A DNA stretch of 64,000 nucleotides from Drosophila miranda (lineage: Eukaryota; Arthropoda; Insecta; Diptera; Drosophilidae). Below are positions 36,594 through 49,349 of the stretch, piece by piece. A program made the translations under genes and the position numbers. The stretch is taken from NCBI RefSeq assembly GCF_003369915.1, contig NC_046677.1, forward strand, positions 19,734,913-19,798,912. The letters run 5' to 3'. Below the pieces are notes generated by a model. The model searched no databases. It was not told the origin of the DNA and saw only the letters and a list, made by a program, of their open reading frames with translations. Numbering within the stretch: position 1 is the stretch's first letter; every line of letters starts with the position of its first letter.

Positions 36594-38919
36594 TAAGGAT
36601 TTCCCAAAAACGGATAGCGCGATCTGTACTAATACAAGAAAGTAAAATATAAAACACGACTAAAATCGCAAATTAAAAAAATAAATAAAAGCACGATACA
36701 AAATTCAACCAAAGACTTGCCAAATTGCCTTGAACTTTAGGTATTGCTTCCTTGGCCGACTATCAGTCGCAGGTGCAGGAGTGACAACTGAAATCAAATA
36801 AAACAGGATACATTGAATACGTTTTCAGGTTCAACCTTATCAGTGCTTGCCCGATATCAATGATATTATTTGTAAATCAGTGAAAAACCACTCTTTTTAG
36901 ATACTAAGAGTAGAGTTCCGTGATAAGTTGACTCACGCCACGGGTGCGAATGGAACAAAGGTTTTAAAGAGTGGGTCACTTCCGTTGAAATTAACCAACC
37001 TTAACTCGTAGATCTGCTGAGAGTGCACTTTGCTTTGTGGGATTGTAATCTGGCAGTGAATCGGTTAGCTATCACTTTTGCGATCATGAAAATAACAATT
37101 AAGGCGAACCCACAGAGGTCAGTCGTAGATGGATGGAATATTGAAAGTGATTTGGCTACCTGTTCCCGTTCTTCAAATTATCAGATCGCAAACAAAGCTC
37201 AAACAAAAATCTCTTGCAACTGATTGGGGGCTGCTGTTCTTCCATTTCCTCTGGGAACAGCTGCTGTTTGGCTTTCGTTTCTTTGAAGCTCTCAATGCTC
37301 CCGTGCTCCCGTGCCCAGCTGCATTGACGAAGATCTATGAACCGGTTTGTTCAGTGAGCAGCGGTGAGCAAAGTATACAAAACAATGTTTCATGTCAGAA
37401 TCAGCACCAGCATCAGCACATAGGTTGTACATACTCGTATATACGAGTATGTGTGTATATACAGGCTTGTACCTGCTTAGAGATCATTTATAGAATAACT
37501 CAAGCATAAATATTTTTTAGATATATCTGAAGGGAAGCGTGGGGACAAGAGAGGCATGGGCACACGAGTATTTGGATTACCAGAGTCACAGGCAAATATG
37601 AAATGTAAATTCACTGAACAAAGGAAATCATGTCTAAATAAGACTCGGATGGACCAAGAAAACAGCAAGTCCGGCAAAACGTGACAACGAGGGAGACAGC
37701 ACTCATATCAATCAATAGTGAAATACAACTGATTAAGACCCGTCAACGTCACTCTCGAGTAGTGTAGGTCTAGCCCCACCCTTCGGTTCGGGCTTAGACC
37801 TAGCCAGACCTCCAGGGGCTGCCGCTGCTTCTTGGGGCATTGACATGGGCAGTAATTGCAGCGGACAGCTGATAACTGTTTACGCGGATTCAAGTGCAGT
37901 CCTCATTAGCGATGCTTACCTTTCCCAACGCAACGCTCCCCCCTAGCATAGGTGTGTACGTAAATGACCCAGCTGCGGTGGGCGGGCGTTTCTCTGGGAT
38001 CATGGTGGGGCTTTTGTTTTCGCGCCACAGTCCCAGATGGCGATAAGATGCCGCGGGTTAAAGATGACACACACGAGAAGTACTAGCTATAGCTTCGTCA
38101 CCGACAACGGCAGCGACTGCGACGATTGCAGTTGCTCTTAATGCTCCACATGAAACAATGCTTTTGTTACGATCAGAATCAGATCCCATCAGATCGAATT
38201 GTAGCAGATCAATGCAAACACAGGCAGATGGGGGCATTCAGCGATTGTCACAACTATTGTACATTTTTATTCGCATTTGATTGTTGGCCCGCCGCATCCG
38301 CCCCCGGCTGTACCTTGATCTTTTTGCAAAAATCTGTGCTGCCATTAAATATACTCGTATTTAATGGCTCTGCTGTGCGAAGTGTGGAGTAAACTGCGTG
38401 CTATATTTCCGCTTATGTAAATGTACATTTAATTGGGGCTGTTGCGGATAATTGAAATGTTTCATCACTCATCTCAGATCTCGTTTCTCGTCAGCAGCAG
38501 TGACAGCTCTTCAGATGGGGGAATCAGATGAGAATGGGATTAGCTGAGCGGCGGCCCCTGTTCCCAGGGACCCATCCGGAAGAAATTTTAGGCAGCTTCA
38601 TCGGCAACAAAGGGAGAGGACAGTCTCAAAGGTTGATTCGATTCGGGCAGAGCGAGATCCGTCAACGTTCGATCAAAGTGCGAAATGAGCTGCAATTAAA
38701 CCAGTTTGTGGGAAAATCGCAATAAACAGGCAGGCTGGTCTGGAAGTTTAGCTTGAACGGTTGTAAGTTGCTCACAAGAGACAAGGCACACGCACAAGCC
38801 ATGATGCATTCAGCATGCCACGATTGCATAATTCTTTAATTCAATCAATCAATTAATCGCTGGACAAAAACCAAACCAAACGCTAATCAAAATGTATCTA
38901 TTTGATGTCGTCTTGCAGT
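36594..38919 (+). other. presumed 5' UTR intron of the ABCG gene
   Basis: Noncoding DNA without a gene. It contains a perfect palindromic stretch CATACTCGTATATACGAGTATG near 37430 and a short stem-loop at 37765-37802. No open frame is convincing. Confidence 0.35.
37765..37802. repeat. small inverted repeat / stem-loop
   Basis: TAGGTCTAGCCC and GGGCTTAGACCTA pair over 12 bp with one bulged base around a loop of about 13 nt. The stem is too short for a typical miRNA precursor. Function unknown. Confidence 0.4.
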
Positions 38920-38931
38920 TGACCCAAGAGA

Positions 38932-41900
38932 ATGCCGACAGCGCGGGAGCAGTTCTTTAACGCCGGCGACGGTGTCGCTGGCATCGGTCTCGGGATAGAG
39001 ATTGGAGAAGCCGACTCTGGAAGAGTCTACAACGCCACCACAGTGCCGATGACCAGTGCGAGCAGCTGGCGGAATGGTCAGACCAGCACAGCCACCAGCA
39101 CGACTTTCTCGTCTGCACCCACTTCCGCTCCGAGTCCACCTCAAGTGGCTTACAGCAATGGGGCAGCGGCCATCAAGCAGCCGCCTCTGGAGTCTGTGGC
39201 CGAGGAGGAGGTGCACTTCGACACGGATGCCCTCAACAACTTGCCCGCACGCGAGCCTGTGGACATTGAGTTCAAGGAGCTGTCGCTGACTGTGAACTTG
39301 GGCTTCAACCGAGGTAAACGGGGACTGGGGTATTTACGATCACGGTGAGCTGCGATCGCATGATCTAAGATATGGTTCGATAAGATTGGCAACTGGTTAT
39401 TATTTAATATTAGCTCGTAGGCACGACTGTATTCGGTTTATGATCAGCGGCTACTTCTTATGCAGCACCCCGAAAAAGACTGTGTCCGTTCCCGTTCCCA
39501 TTACCAGTTCATATCCAAGATTAGGCCGCTTCCTCCAGTATAGTCGTACACGAAATCATTGATGTTGCAATGTTTGATGTTTCAAGGTTATTGGTTTTGG
39601 TAATGCCTCACATACCAACCAGCAATAAACACTTGCTTGCCAGTTCTTTTGCCAACTTTGTTCTCCATCGATTAGATAAGCGCCTAGCCCCTGTCTACCC
39701 CTTTCCCGCTTCCTATTCCAGTGCCAGTGCATGCCTATCAGGGCGAGAGTTAGTCATTCATAAGTTCTCTTCCTTTGATTTGAGACCCTGTCAAAGGTCT
39801 GTTCAAATCAAACAGCTCCACAATGCGGGAACGGAAAGAGTATATGTCATTCGATATGCTTGGGTAAACACTGGGACGAGGTTTTACTAACCATGTTTGC
39901 CGATTTCAAAGTTCAGGAAGAACCAAAGAAATAAGCAACCATTGATATCGACATCGACATCGATTTGCCCCTGGTAACTTGATTAGGGCCCCAGCCCAGG
40001 GCGTTGACCAAGCCGGAGCCACTCTTCGCCTCGTGTCAGCAATTATACTAAGTATAAAGATAATATGCCTGTTGGGAGCTGTATGAGTTATGAGTTATCA
40101 TATTAACCAGTTAATTAATGCAGAGACAACCACTATTACGTGATAATGGGCACATTTATGAGAGCATTAACTAACGGCACAACTATTTGCACTTTTCTTT
40201 TTAGGATCTAAGGAAATCTTACACAATGTCTGTGGAAAGTTTCCTGGGAGTCAGCTTATTGCCATTATGGGTCCCTCGGGAGCGGGAAAGTCCACTTTGC
40301 TGGATGCTCTTTCCGGTTTCAAGACCACCGGCGTGGATGGATCCATACTGCTGAATGGTCGACGACGCGACTTGCGTAAGTAGTGCGAATTGCTGGGGAA
40401 ACGTTCGCCTCATAATGGTCTCTTCATTCAGCATCCTTCCGTCGTATGTCCTGCTACATAACACAGGATGATCGTCTTCAGCCCCTGTTGACGGTGAACG
40501 AGAACATGCATATAGCCGCCGACCTGAAATTGGGCCATACCGTAAGCTACGAGGAGAAGGAGAGCCGGGTATGTTTAAAGATCACAAAGCATTAAAATGT
40601 TCGATTGGGCTTAATTCTGGACTTACTCATTCCAGATCGAAGATATTCTGCTGCTCTTGGGTCTGTACGATCACGACCAGACACTTACATTGCGCCTGTC
40701 AGGTGGTCAGAAGAAGAGGCTATCCATTGCAATGGAGCTGATCAACAATCCCACTGTGATGTTTCTAGACGAGCCCACCACGTAGGACCCCTTCTCTACG
40801 TCAGTCCAAGCTAGTTGTTCATCCATTTCTCACCCCATTTCAGTGGTTTGGACAGCAGCTCCTGCACCAAGGTCCTCGAGCTGCTCAAGAAGCTTACAAC
40901 CCAGGGCCGTACCATTATATGCACAATCCACCAGCCCACGGCCAAGCTATTCCAGATATTCGATCAGGTCTACGTTTTGTCGGCAGGCAACTGCGTCTAC
41001 CAGGGTGGCACAGAGAAGCTGGTGCCTTTCCTCCATGCCGTGGATCTGCCTTGCCCCATGTACCACAATCCGGCGGATTATAGTAAGTGAAGAGAACCCC
41101 TTTAAAGGACACGTTAATATAAACTTCTTCATCTTTAGTCATCGAACTGGCCTGCGGGGAGTACGGCTATGACAAGATAGACACACTCAAAAGTGCCACG
41201 GAGAACGGGAGCTGTCTGACATGGTTTAACAATCCCAGTGCGGTGTTGCGCTCCGAAGCCTTGATGCGAAAGTATCCCATTCCAAAGCGCACCAAGAGCG
41301 ACTCCCTGGAAGACACCAGCTACGCGAACCAGTGCTCGGTGCTGCTGCGGAGAGGCTACATCAAGGCGCGGCGGGATACGACCATGACACATCTCCGCAT
41401 CGGAGTCAACATAGCTGTGGCCCTGCTGTTCGGCGCCATGTACGATCACACGGGTCGCGAAGGATCGCGGGTCTTGGATAATTACAATTTACTATTTGCC
41501 ATATTGATGCACCACTCGATGACCACGATGATGTTGACAGTTCTGACCTGTAAGTACATATTTACGCTTTTCTAAGCGGTGTAGGGTACAAATTAATCGT
41601 TTCCTCCTTTCAACTGCACCACGCCAATAACAGTCCCTATTGAGATGTCCATTCTGATAAAGGAACATTTCAACCGCTGGTACTCCATGAAAGCCTACTA
41701 TACTGCCATGACCCTAGTGGACCTCCCCATATCGGTGCGTACCTCCTCGGACTAATCTAAAGTTCCCTTGCCAATTCCAACTATTTCTATTGAAGATCAT
41801 CAGTTGTTTCCTCTTCACCTCAATCGTTTATCTGTGGAGCTACCAGCCGATGGAGTGGGTTCGCTTCTGGATGTTCTTTGCCATTAGTTTGCTGACAGTC

Positions 41901-42370
41901 TTTGTGGGCCACAGTTTTGGCCTGATGATAGGTGCCTGGTTTGATGTGGTGAATGGGACATTCTTGGCGCCTGTGCTTACCATTCCCATGATGATGTTTG
42001 CTGGCTTCGGAGTGACGTTACGTGACCTCCCCAGCTACTTGCGATGGGGCAGTCACATATCCTATTTGAGATATGGGCTGGAGGGCTTCATATCTGCCAT
42101 ATACGGACTAGATCGGGGAGTTCTAGCGTGCAATGAGGCCCCATATTGCCACTACAGGTAAATAGCAAGCATTTTCACTTGAAAATCTGTGCCCTAATTT
42201 GTCACCTGTGTCGCGATATATCTTCAAGGTATCCAAAGAAGTTTCTGGAGGAGATTACGATGTCTGGTGATCAGTTCTGGAATGACGTTATTGCCCTGAG
42301 TGCCATGATCCTCATATTCAGGTTCCTTTCCTATATCGTGCTCAAGGCCAAGATTAAATCCATCCGATGA
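38932..42370 (+). CDS. CG5853: ABCG-family half-transporter (White/ABCG1-ABCG4 type)
   Basis: Nine coding exons (38932-39313, 40205-40375, 40432-40568, 40636-40781, 40844-41082, 41139-41549, 41634-41734, 41796-42157, 42229-42370) join in frame for 696 residues. The order is the reversed one of ABCG: nucleotide-binding domain first, then about six membrane segments. Motifs seen are Walker [10 protein letters not shown], signature [12 protein letters not shown], Walker [14 protein letters not shown] and the H-loop TIHQP. The membrane half includes [32 protein letters not shown] and a C-terminal [14 protein letters not shown] segment. ABCG1/4 relatives export sterols and lipids as dimers; the substrate here is unknown. 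The first 110 residues are a Ser/Thr-rich extension. The donor after exon 5 (AC/GTAGGA) is weak, but the frame across it reads DEPTTGLDSSS. Confidence 0.92.
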
Positions 42371-42550
42371 GCGAGAGGGAGCGTGCAGTTACCATTACCC
42401 ATTCCTTGTATTATACATTTTTGTTGAACATTACGTTTAGTGCTATTAATATTTAAATAATATTTACACGTACATAAAACATTGTTAAATAAAGCTACAA
42501 TCTGTAACTAGCCTATGAAGCCTCTGGTATCAGCCTCGATATCACACAAT

Positions 42551-44325
42551 TTAGTTGATCAGGCCTTGGACGACCTCAGTATCTTGTATCCTCTCCACCG
42601 CTGGCTGTAGGAGCTTTTGAAGTTCCTTAGCACTGGTCGCCATATTTCCGGAGTGCAGCTATAAAACACAACATTGAGTTCATGTTCTGTGTTGTGATTA
42701 ATGGGATATTGACTTACCAAAACAACTTTTTGACCTAAGGATTCCAAGAGCCGCTGCTTTAGGCGCATCAAGGACGTTGGTTTCTTGCTAAACCTTAAAG
42801 TTTGTTGTGGAGTGAGTAGTTCTACAAAGTAGACGCTCGCCTGGCCGCCCATTGTCTGCACTCGCAGGCTGGGGATATTGATGCCACTGATGGGGCAGAC
42901 TAGATCAACGCCCTCCACCTCAGCATCTAGACCTAACTGCTCGGCGTACTTGGTAAAGTCCGTCCGTTCCTTGAGCAAATATCCAGGGGCCCGGGTAAAC
43001 TCCTTGAACACCTGTTCGGTTTTCAATTTTGCCAGTGATTGATGTTCGATGGCCACAGCCGAGCGCAGGACTGTTAGCCGGCTGTCCACTTTGGGTTGTG
43101 CTTTCTGGCGATGTTGCGTGGCCTTCAGTTCTTCGGCGGCGTCTATCAAATCCTTTGAGTAATGCCCCAACGTGTACAGGGATAGGCAGGTATCTACCAG
43201 GTTGTCTGGGTAAAAATTATACTCGCCATGATCGAGTTTTCGAAGGGCAGCCAGCTCGAGCTGTCTGAGCTGCGCAGCAGACAATTGGCAATTAAGTTGT
43301 GCGCAAGACCACAGAAATGTGGCTAAGTCTTTTGCCCTCAAGTCTCCTGGCTTGAGAGAGCCCATTAGCCGCTCCACTATGACGGCCAGACATTCTTCTT
43401 GGTCCCAAAGTTGTTCGGCAAAAAATGCAAAAATGTGTCCCAATCCTCTGGGTTCAATCTGAGTTATTTGCGCAGAGTCCAAACAAATTTGCTGCAGATG
43501 CTGGCACACTCGTTCGTCTCGCACACGCTGCAGCCGCATCGCCTTGATGAAAGATATTAACAGGGCAGAGCTTTCTGAAGTGAGCTTCAAACCCAAAACG
43601 GCATTAGCCAAAGTTGTGTCATAAGCCTCTTTCGCAGTGCCCTTAATCACAGTGGACGTCTTGTAGGCGGCATTGCTTATCAGAGCGAGATCCAGTTCAC
43701 TTAGGGCTGGCAAATGCTTTGGAAGCTGCTCCTCCAGAAGCTCTTGAAAATCGTTTGATGTCGTCTGCTTCTTTTGCAGACCCATGTAAAAGCAAACTTG
43801 AAGAAACCGCTCTTTGTTGTCGTGGAAATCCTCCATAGCCAGCCTGCGAACTGCTTCCTGATGAAAATCCGTTCTTTTCAGCCAGTTTGGTATGAGAAAA
43901 AGGAATGAATACAGCGTTTCAAGCACTGTTGAGGTGTCCATCTTTGCGAGCTGTGCCACGGCATGTGCATCCAATGTGTTTAGAGCGGTTACATACATTG
44001 GAAGAGCTGCATTCGAACGATAGCTTGAAGCTAGAATGATCAGGGCTGGCAGTTGTGAAGCATCTGTCTTCTCCACAGATCGCTGGAAGTAGCGACCGTC
44101 TGTGATTGGAAAATAGTCGGCATACCGCACCGTCGTCGGAGGCAGCACATGCTCTTTATCCTTGTACCGCTCCAGAGCGATGTGTTTGGCAAAGCGTGTG
44201 AGCAGCGTGCCGGCCTCATCGGCGGTGTCCCGCAGCACATCTCTCGGCGTGAAGGAAGAGTAACATCTCAGTTTTTTGGTGGGGGTAGAGGCGGCCCCCG
44301 CAAATCGGCGAAGTAATGCGTACAT
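42551..44325 (-). CDS. FAST-kinase-family mitochondrial protein with C-terminal RAP domain
   Basis: Two exons (44325-42718 and 42658-42551) give 571 residues. The N-terminus is basic with Ala/Ser/Thr and fits a mitochondrial presequence (MYALLRRFAGAASTPTKKLR). Helical repeats of FASTK type fill the middle. The C-terminal part includes SVYFVELLTPQQTLRF...MRLKQRLLESLGQKVVL, a RAP-domain signature. FASTK proteins regulate mitochondrial mRNA stability, processing and translation. The last intron is 59 nt with gtaagt and ttatag borders and contains no stop, so retention gives a different but open C-terminus. The melanogaster counterpart could be CG31643; I am not sure. It is tail to tail with the ABCG gene, under 200 bp apart. 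Confidence 0.8.
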
Positions 44326-44399
44326 CGTGTAAGTAATTTTAACAATTTTTTATGTAATGAATTCACTCAAAACGTGCACATCTAATCTAATCTTTCTAA

Positions 44400-44968
<569 letters not shown>

Positions 44969-45224
44969 AAATTATAATCAAATTATAAAAACATTAACAA
45001 TAAACAAAGAGTCGCAAATTATACAGCACTGTTTAAGAAAAACACTAAAAAATACCATGACAAAATAAGTACTGTAAAAGGCGTAAAACATGGATTGTAA
45101 CAACGTTAGCAGCACTGTTTTCGAGCATTGTGAAAATTGTATAAATTTATAGATTGTTTTGTTGTGTGAGCTGAAAGCGGCTTAATTAAAAGCTAGTGAT
45201 AGAAATAATAGTAATTATTTCACT

Positions 45225-47952
45225 ATGGGCTCCCGTTCACGCACCCCAAGCACGTCGGGAAAACGCCGGCATCACAAAAGCAAGCACAAGAAACGCAGTA
45301 AGTCTCACAATCGGGATCGGGACCACGACCACGAGCGCAGCAGCACGAGAACTGGCAGAGATAAATCAACAGAGGTGAACCACCATGGCCGGCGTGACCG
45401 AGACCGCGACAGGCATCGGAGCGACAGGCATACAGAATATCGCAGCTCACCATCTATATCAAAGACTCGAAAACGGTCCAGTTCATCGAGCGGGGATAGC
45501 CAATATTCGGACCATGAGTCTCAGCGTAGCAGACACAAGCGCAGCCGCTTCAAGAAGCTGGACGAAGTAAGTGGTGTTTCCTACAATCGGAATTGAACGG
45601 AATTTATCAAAAATCTTTTGCAGCAAAACCAGTTGCAGGTAGAGCGTCTGGCGGAAATGGAGCGGCAGCGTCGACAAAAAGAGGCTGAGCAAAAAACTGT
45701 CGAGGAGGAAGCAGCGAAACGTATCGAGATGCTGGTTAAGAAGCGTGTTGAGGAGGAGCTAGAAAAGCGGCGCGATGAGATTGAACAAGAGGTTAAGCGT
45801 CGCGTCGAGACCGCCAAGGCCGAAATGGAGAGAGAAATGATGCTGGAACTGGAGAGGCGGCGCGAGCAGATACGCGAAGAAGAACGCCGTCGCGAGGTAG
45901 GTGCTCGTAATCAGATTTCGCTGGACGACTGCTGCTATCACTGTCAGAAAACTACACACAAAACGACAACTACCGAAAACATGAACAAAATTAAACAGCA
46001 GTTAAAAACAGTCGTCTTCACAATGCCACCAGAAATTGCTCAAGCGGCGTTTTCAGCAACGGCTCAGTGTGCGCGTGTGTACATGCATCTGTAAAATATT
46101 CCCAAACCCCCATCCCTTCATTTAAATAACTTGCATAACCCATGAACCACCCCATATTTAACTGTTTAAAGGCGTAGACATGGCTAACACCCCACCACCT
46201 CTTGCATCACTAACCTGGCATTTTTCAGCTCGCCTCTATCGCCCCACGCCTGCACACAACCCCACTGAGCCCCTGGGAACGCCGCGGCAGGTTTCGCATC
46301 TATCTTCTTGCCAATAATTTTGTAATTTTTATTTTTCCTACCAAAAAAGCCAAAATAACGACATTGCCAAGTGTCGCATGTGTCACAGTTTTGATGCCCA
46401 AAAAATATTGCATACGTTTACTATTAGCTTCATCCTTTTTTTGTTCTTACCTACATCTTATTTAAAATTTTATTTTGGTATTGGTTTTTGTAACCCGTTG
46501 TTATCATTGGGCGCATACTACGCTTTTTGTAGACCGTATTCAGCGTGATACTCTTGTTGTATGTACGAGTAAGTGCGTGTTTCATGCGAAAGTGCGTAAA
46601 AAATACACAGAAATCCCAGCAAATCACACAGAGCCCCCGTGCCGGAGTTAAAGCAAGCATGCTGTGAAGCCCTTGGTCCATGGAAGCACAGATAAGCAAA
46701 GGTTGCTCGCGCACTCCTCTACTCTTCTCTAAAAAACCCAGGTTCGCGTACAGTCTTGCAGTCTTTAAGTTAGTTGCGATAGTTAGGTGGTCTAGTTGTG
46801 GGGGCGGGCTTTGAGCCTGCCGACTACTTAGTTCCATCTGTACGCTGCTTGAAAAATAAAGACAAATGACGGGTGAGTGTCCTAAGCAAACGATATCTCG
46901 TGGACGATGTGATAAGCCATCAACATCTAACGATATAACGATACTAGCTATAACGTACATAGCTAAACAATATGTGATCGACAACCAGAGGACTGAAGAT
47001 AGTTTAAGACTCACTCGCCAAGGTTTTAGTTTTATAGAACATCAGTTTGTAATATTTTATTAAGCCGGATTGCCGTTTTTCCACATTTTCGTACCCAGTT
47101 TGCGATTTTCATGTTTGTTTTTGAAGCTTTTTATTTTTCCAAAAAATGTGTATTAGCAAAACAAAAAAAAATCAAAACGAAAAATATCAAAAAGTCTAAA
47201 AATTACCAAACAAATTTAGCCATTATACTGGAATAATGACCCATTTAAATAGTAAGTAGCAACAAAAAAAAAAAAAAAAAAAATAAATGAAATGACCAAC
47301 AATTTAGAAATACTAGTACATTTGTTTATGTTGTGTGCTATTATATTGTAATAAACTAAAAGAAGAACTTAAAACATTCTTATTAGACACTATTAAATGT
47401 TTTTACTTTCACCAAAATTTTCTTTGTAACTTATTGTTAAACATAAAAATAGATTTAACTGCATTTGCAGCCCATCAAGCAAAAAAAAAATGAAAAACTG
47501 CAACCACAAACTTCTGTGCGTCCAATACTCGCATAGTTTGCATCGCATCGCTGATGTCAAGAAACTGTTTCTATTTCATAGTTATAAGCTATGGTTAAAA
47601 TATTAGGCATGCTTTATTAATACGACATTTTGTTTGGGTTTTATAGGAGGATGAAAAGCAAAAACGCGAAGAGCTTGAAGAGATTTTGGCCGAAAATAAT
47701 CGTAAAATAGAAGAGGCGCAAAGAAAATTGGTAAGCTATCAAAGATTATTATTACTTAAAAAATTGTCTTAATGCTTTTCTGTGTTGCTTTAGGCCGAGG
47801 AACGCTTAGCAATAATTGAAGAGCAGCGTCTGATGGACGAGGAACGCCAACGCATGCGCAAAGAACAGGAAAAACGCGTCAAAGAGGAGCAAAAAGTCAT
47901 ATTAGGGAAAAACAATTCCAGGCCCAAGCTGTCATTCTCCCTCAGACAATGA
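45225..47952 (+). CDS. CG31712: ARGLU1 homologue, arginine- and glutamate-rich splicing/transcription cofactor
   Basis: Four exons (45225-45566, 45624-45896, 47647-47730, 47794-47952) give 285 residues, close to human ARGLU1 at about 273. The first third is Arg/Ser/His-rich (RS-like), the rest is a long charged helix ([19 protein letters not shown]...[20 protein letters not shown]) ending [11 protein letters not shown], the conserved C-terminus. ARGLU1 couples Mediator and splicing factors and autoregulates its mRNA in vertebrates through a retained intron and a poison exon. Here the third intron is unusually large (1.75 kb) for a gene with otherwise 60 bp introns, and it holds a candidate cassette exon (separate entry). 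Retention would add 65 codons then stop at 46092. Confidence 0.93.
46762..46872 (+). other. CG31712: candidate poison exon inside the large ARGLU1 intron
   Basis: A 111-nt segment is bounded by cttgcag on the left and the strong donor G/GTGAGTG on the right. Entering in phase 0 from the upstream exon, the reading frame hits TAG at the fourth codon (TCT TTA AGT TAG). Inclusion would therefore give a truncated product and probably nonsense-mediated decay. The polypyrimidine tract is weak. This is a prediction from splice signals only. Confidence 0.35.
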
Positions 47953-48430
47953 GCCACTTGCCGCACGTCGTCCGCTGAGGACCGTGGCATTAATTCTTGT
48001 TAACAGCTTTTGCTTTTTTGTTTACCTCACTCGCAATTTGTCTGTACTTAAAACCATTTGTCCGTTTTTATTTTTCTTATTGTGTTTATTATTATTGCAT
48101 TTTTAATGACGAACTGATGGTTTAAAGTACAAGCAAAGTGCAAGTTTCACCTTTTTCGAAATTGCCAATTATTATGAAAATATTTATTATACAGCTCTAC
48201 GTAGTGCAATGTGCTAGCGATTTCCTTAAATTTTTTGCATATACAATTCATATGTGGACGAATGATTATGTGTATTATGTGCGTCGTATTTTTAACACAT
48301 CTGAAAAATTAAGAAAATCTGAAAAATTAGTGAATATGTATCTATTTGCAATTTTTGATATTTCAAACAAACAAAAAACAAACCGCAATCGAAATGGATA
48401 ATAAAAATTTTAGAAATGCGTAAAATTTGA
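47953..48430. other. ARGLU1 3' region
   Basis: AT-rich 3' UTR-like sequence with AATAAAAAT near 48401. No gene seen. Confidence 0.5.
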
Positions 48431-48436
48431 TCGCAA

Positions 48437-48860
48437 CAGCCGGTATAAGTGGAAATTCTCATAGCAGAGATTTCAATGGGGGTTGAAAGTCTGGATCCTC
48501 ACGATCCTGGCAAAGTAAATTCTTCGTCGAGCTGGGCCTATTTGCCCTAGATATATCGCCTATTTTGAAAATTGTATCAAAAGTAAAGGACATCGAAGGA
48601 CCTCTACCGTAGGATTGTAGGTCTGGTCGCTGCCAGGGGAGCACCGAATTTTCTAAATCGGAGTAGATCTGTAGAGCTAAAAGATAATATCCTTATTATC
48701 CTTGATGTACAAAAATCGGGGATTTTCTTCGGATCACGATGAGGCGTAGCATGTCCCGATCGTATGTAAAATGGCGGAGTTACAGCGATTTGAGATTTTC
48801 CCACAAATAGCGATTGTAATTTTTTTGCATACTTTTGGGGGCTCAAAACGTAGAGAAAAA
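48437..48860 (-). repeat. repeat arm, inverted relative to 49350-49585
   Basis: On the minus strand this stretch contains CATACGATCGGG and GATCCGAAGAAAATCCCCGA followed by CAAGGATAATAAGGATATTA. A diverged counterpart on the plus strand at 49450-49570 has CATACGTATCGGG, GATCTGAAGAAAATCCTTGA and TTATTAAGGATATTTGG. It looks like a dispersed intergenic repeat; the family is unknown to me. Confidence 0.45.
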
Positions 48861-48870
48861 ATTAAATAAG

Positions 48871-49124
48871 ACCAGCGACCTTCTGCTCATTTCTGTTCGC
48901 CTGGTATCCCAGATTTAAAATGTCTCGTTTTCTGTCATTTGAGAATACGCAAGCTGAGTGTTGTTGTTGTCCAAAATGCTATTGTTGTTGTTATCAATTG
49001 TTGTACAACAATTGTTGTTGTTGTACAACAACAACCCTCAACTTGCAAGTGCTCAAATGACAGAAAACGAGAAATTTCAGATCTGGGATACCAGGCGAAC
49101 AGAAATCAGCAGAAGGTCGCTGGT
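48871..49124. repeat. fold-back inverted repeat, arms about 100 bp
   Basis: The arms 48871-48969 and 49026-49124 are reverse complements with roughly 90% identity by eye. They begin ACCAGCGACCTTCTGCT and include TTCTGTTCGCCTGGTATCCC and CTCGTTTTCTGTCATTTGAG. The centre is itself palindromic and built of TTG/CAA triplets (TTGTTGTACAACAA). A transcript would form a long hairpin. It could be a fold-back or MITE-like element or a hairpin-RNA locus. No target duplication is evident. Confidence 0.8.
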
Positions 49125-49349
49125 TTTTTTTTGATTGTACAGTGGCGCTCCCACCGGTCACCGGGAATTTTTTGAACTAAATTTTCACTGGTGGCGATCG
49201 ACGGCTACTGATGGTACTAAATTATATTATTAGTTCGAGAACTCACCGCTGATCTTACAGGGGACGTTAATAAGAAAGTAGAATTCATGTAAAAACATGC
49301 GTAACGCTTTTTTAAATTAGTAAACCGATTGTTAATTAAATCGCTATAT

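Noticed and set aside
37741-37830. Possible tRNA near the stem-loop (TTCGGTTCGGG)
   Set aside because: No acceptor-stem pairing, no A-box and no anticodon arm fit.
46451-47014. Minus-strand open frame of 187 codons within the ARGLU1 intron
   Set aside because: Antisense to an intron, mixed composition, no family features; the sense strand offers a better explanation (candidate exon).
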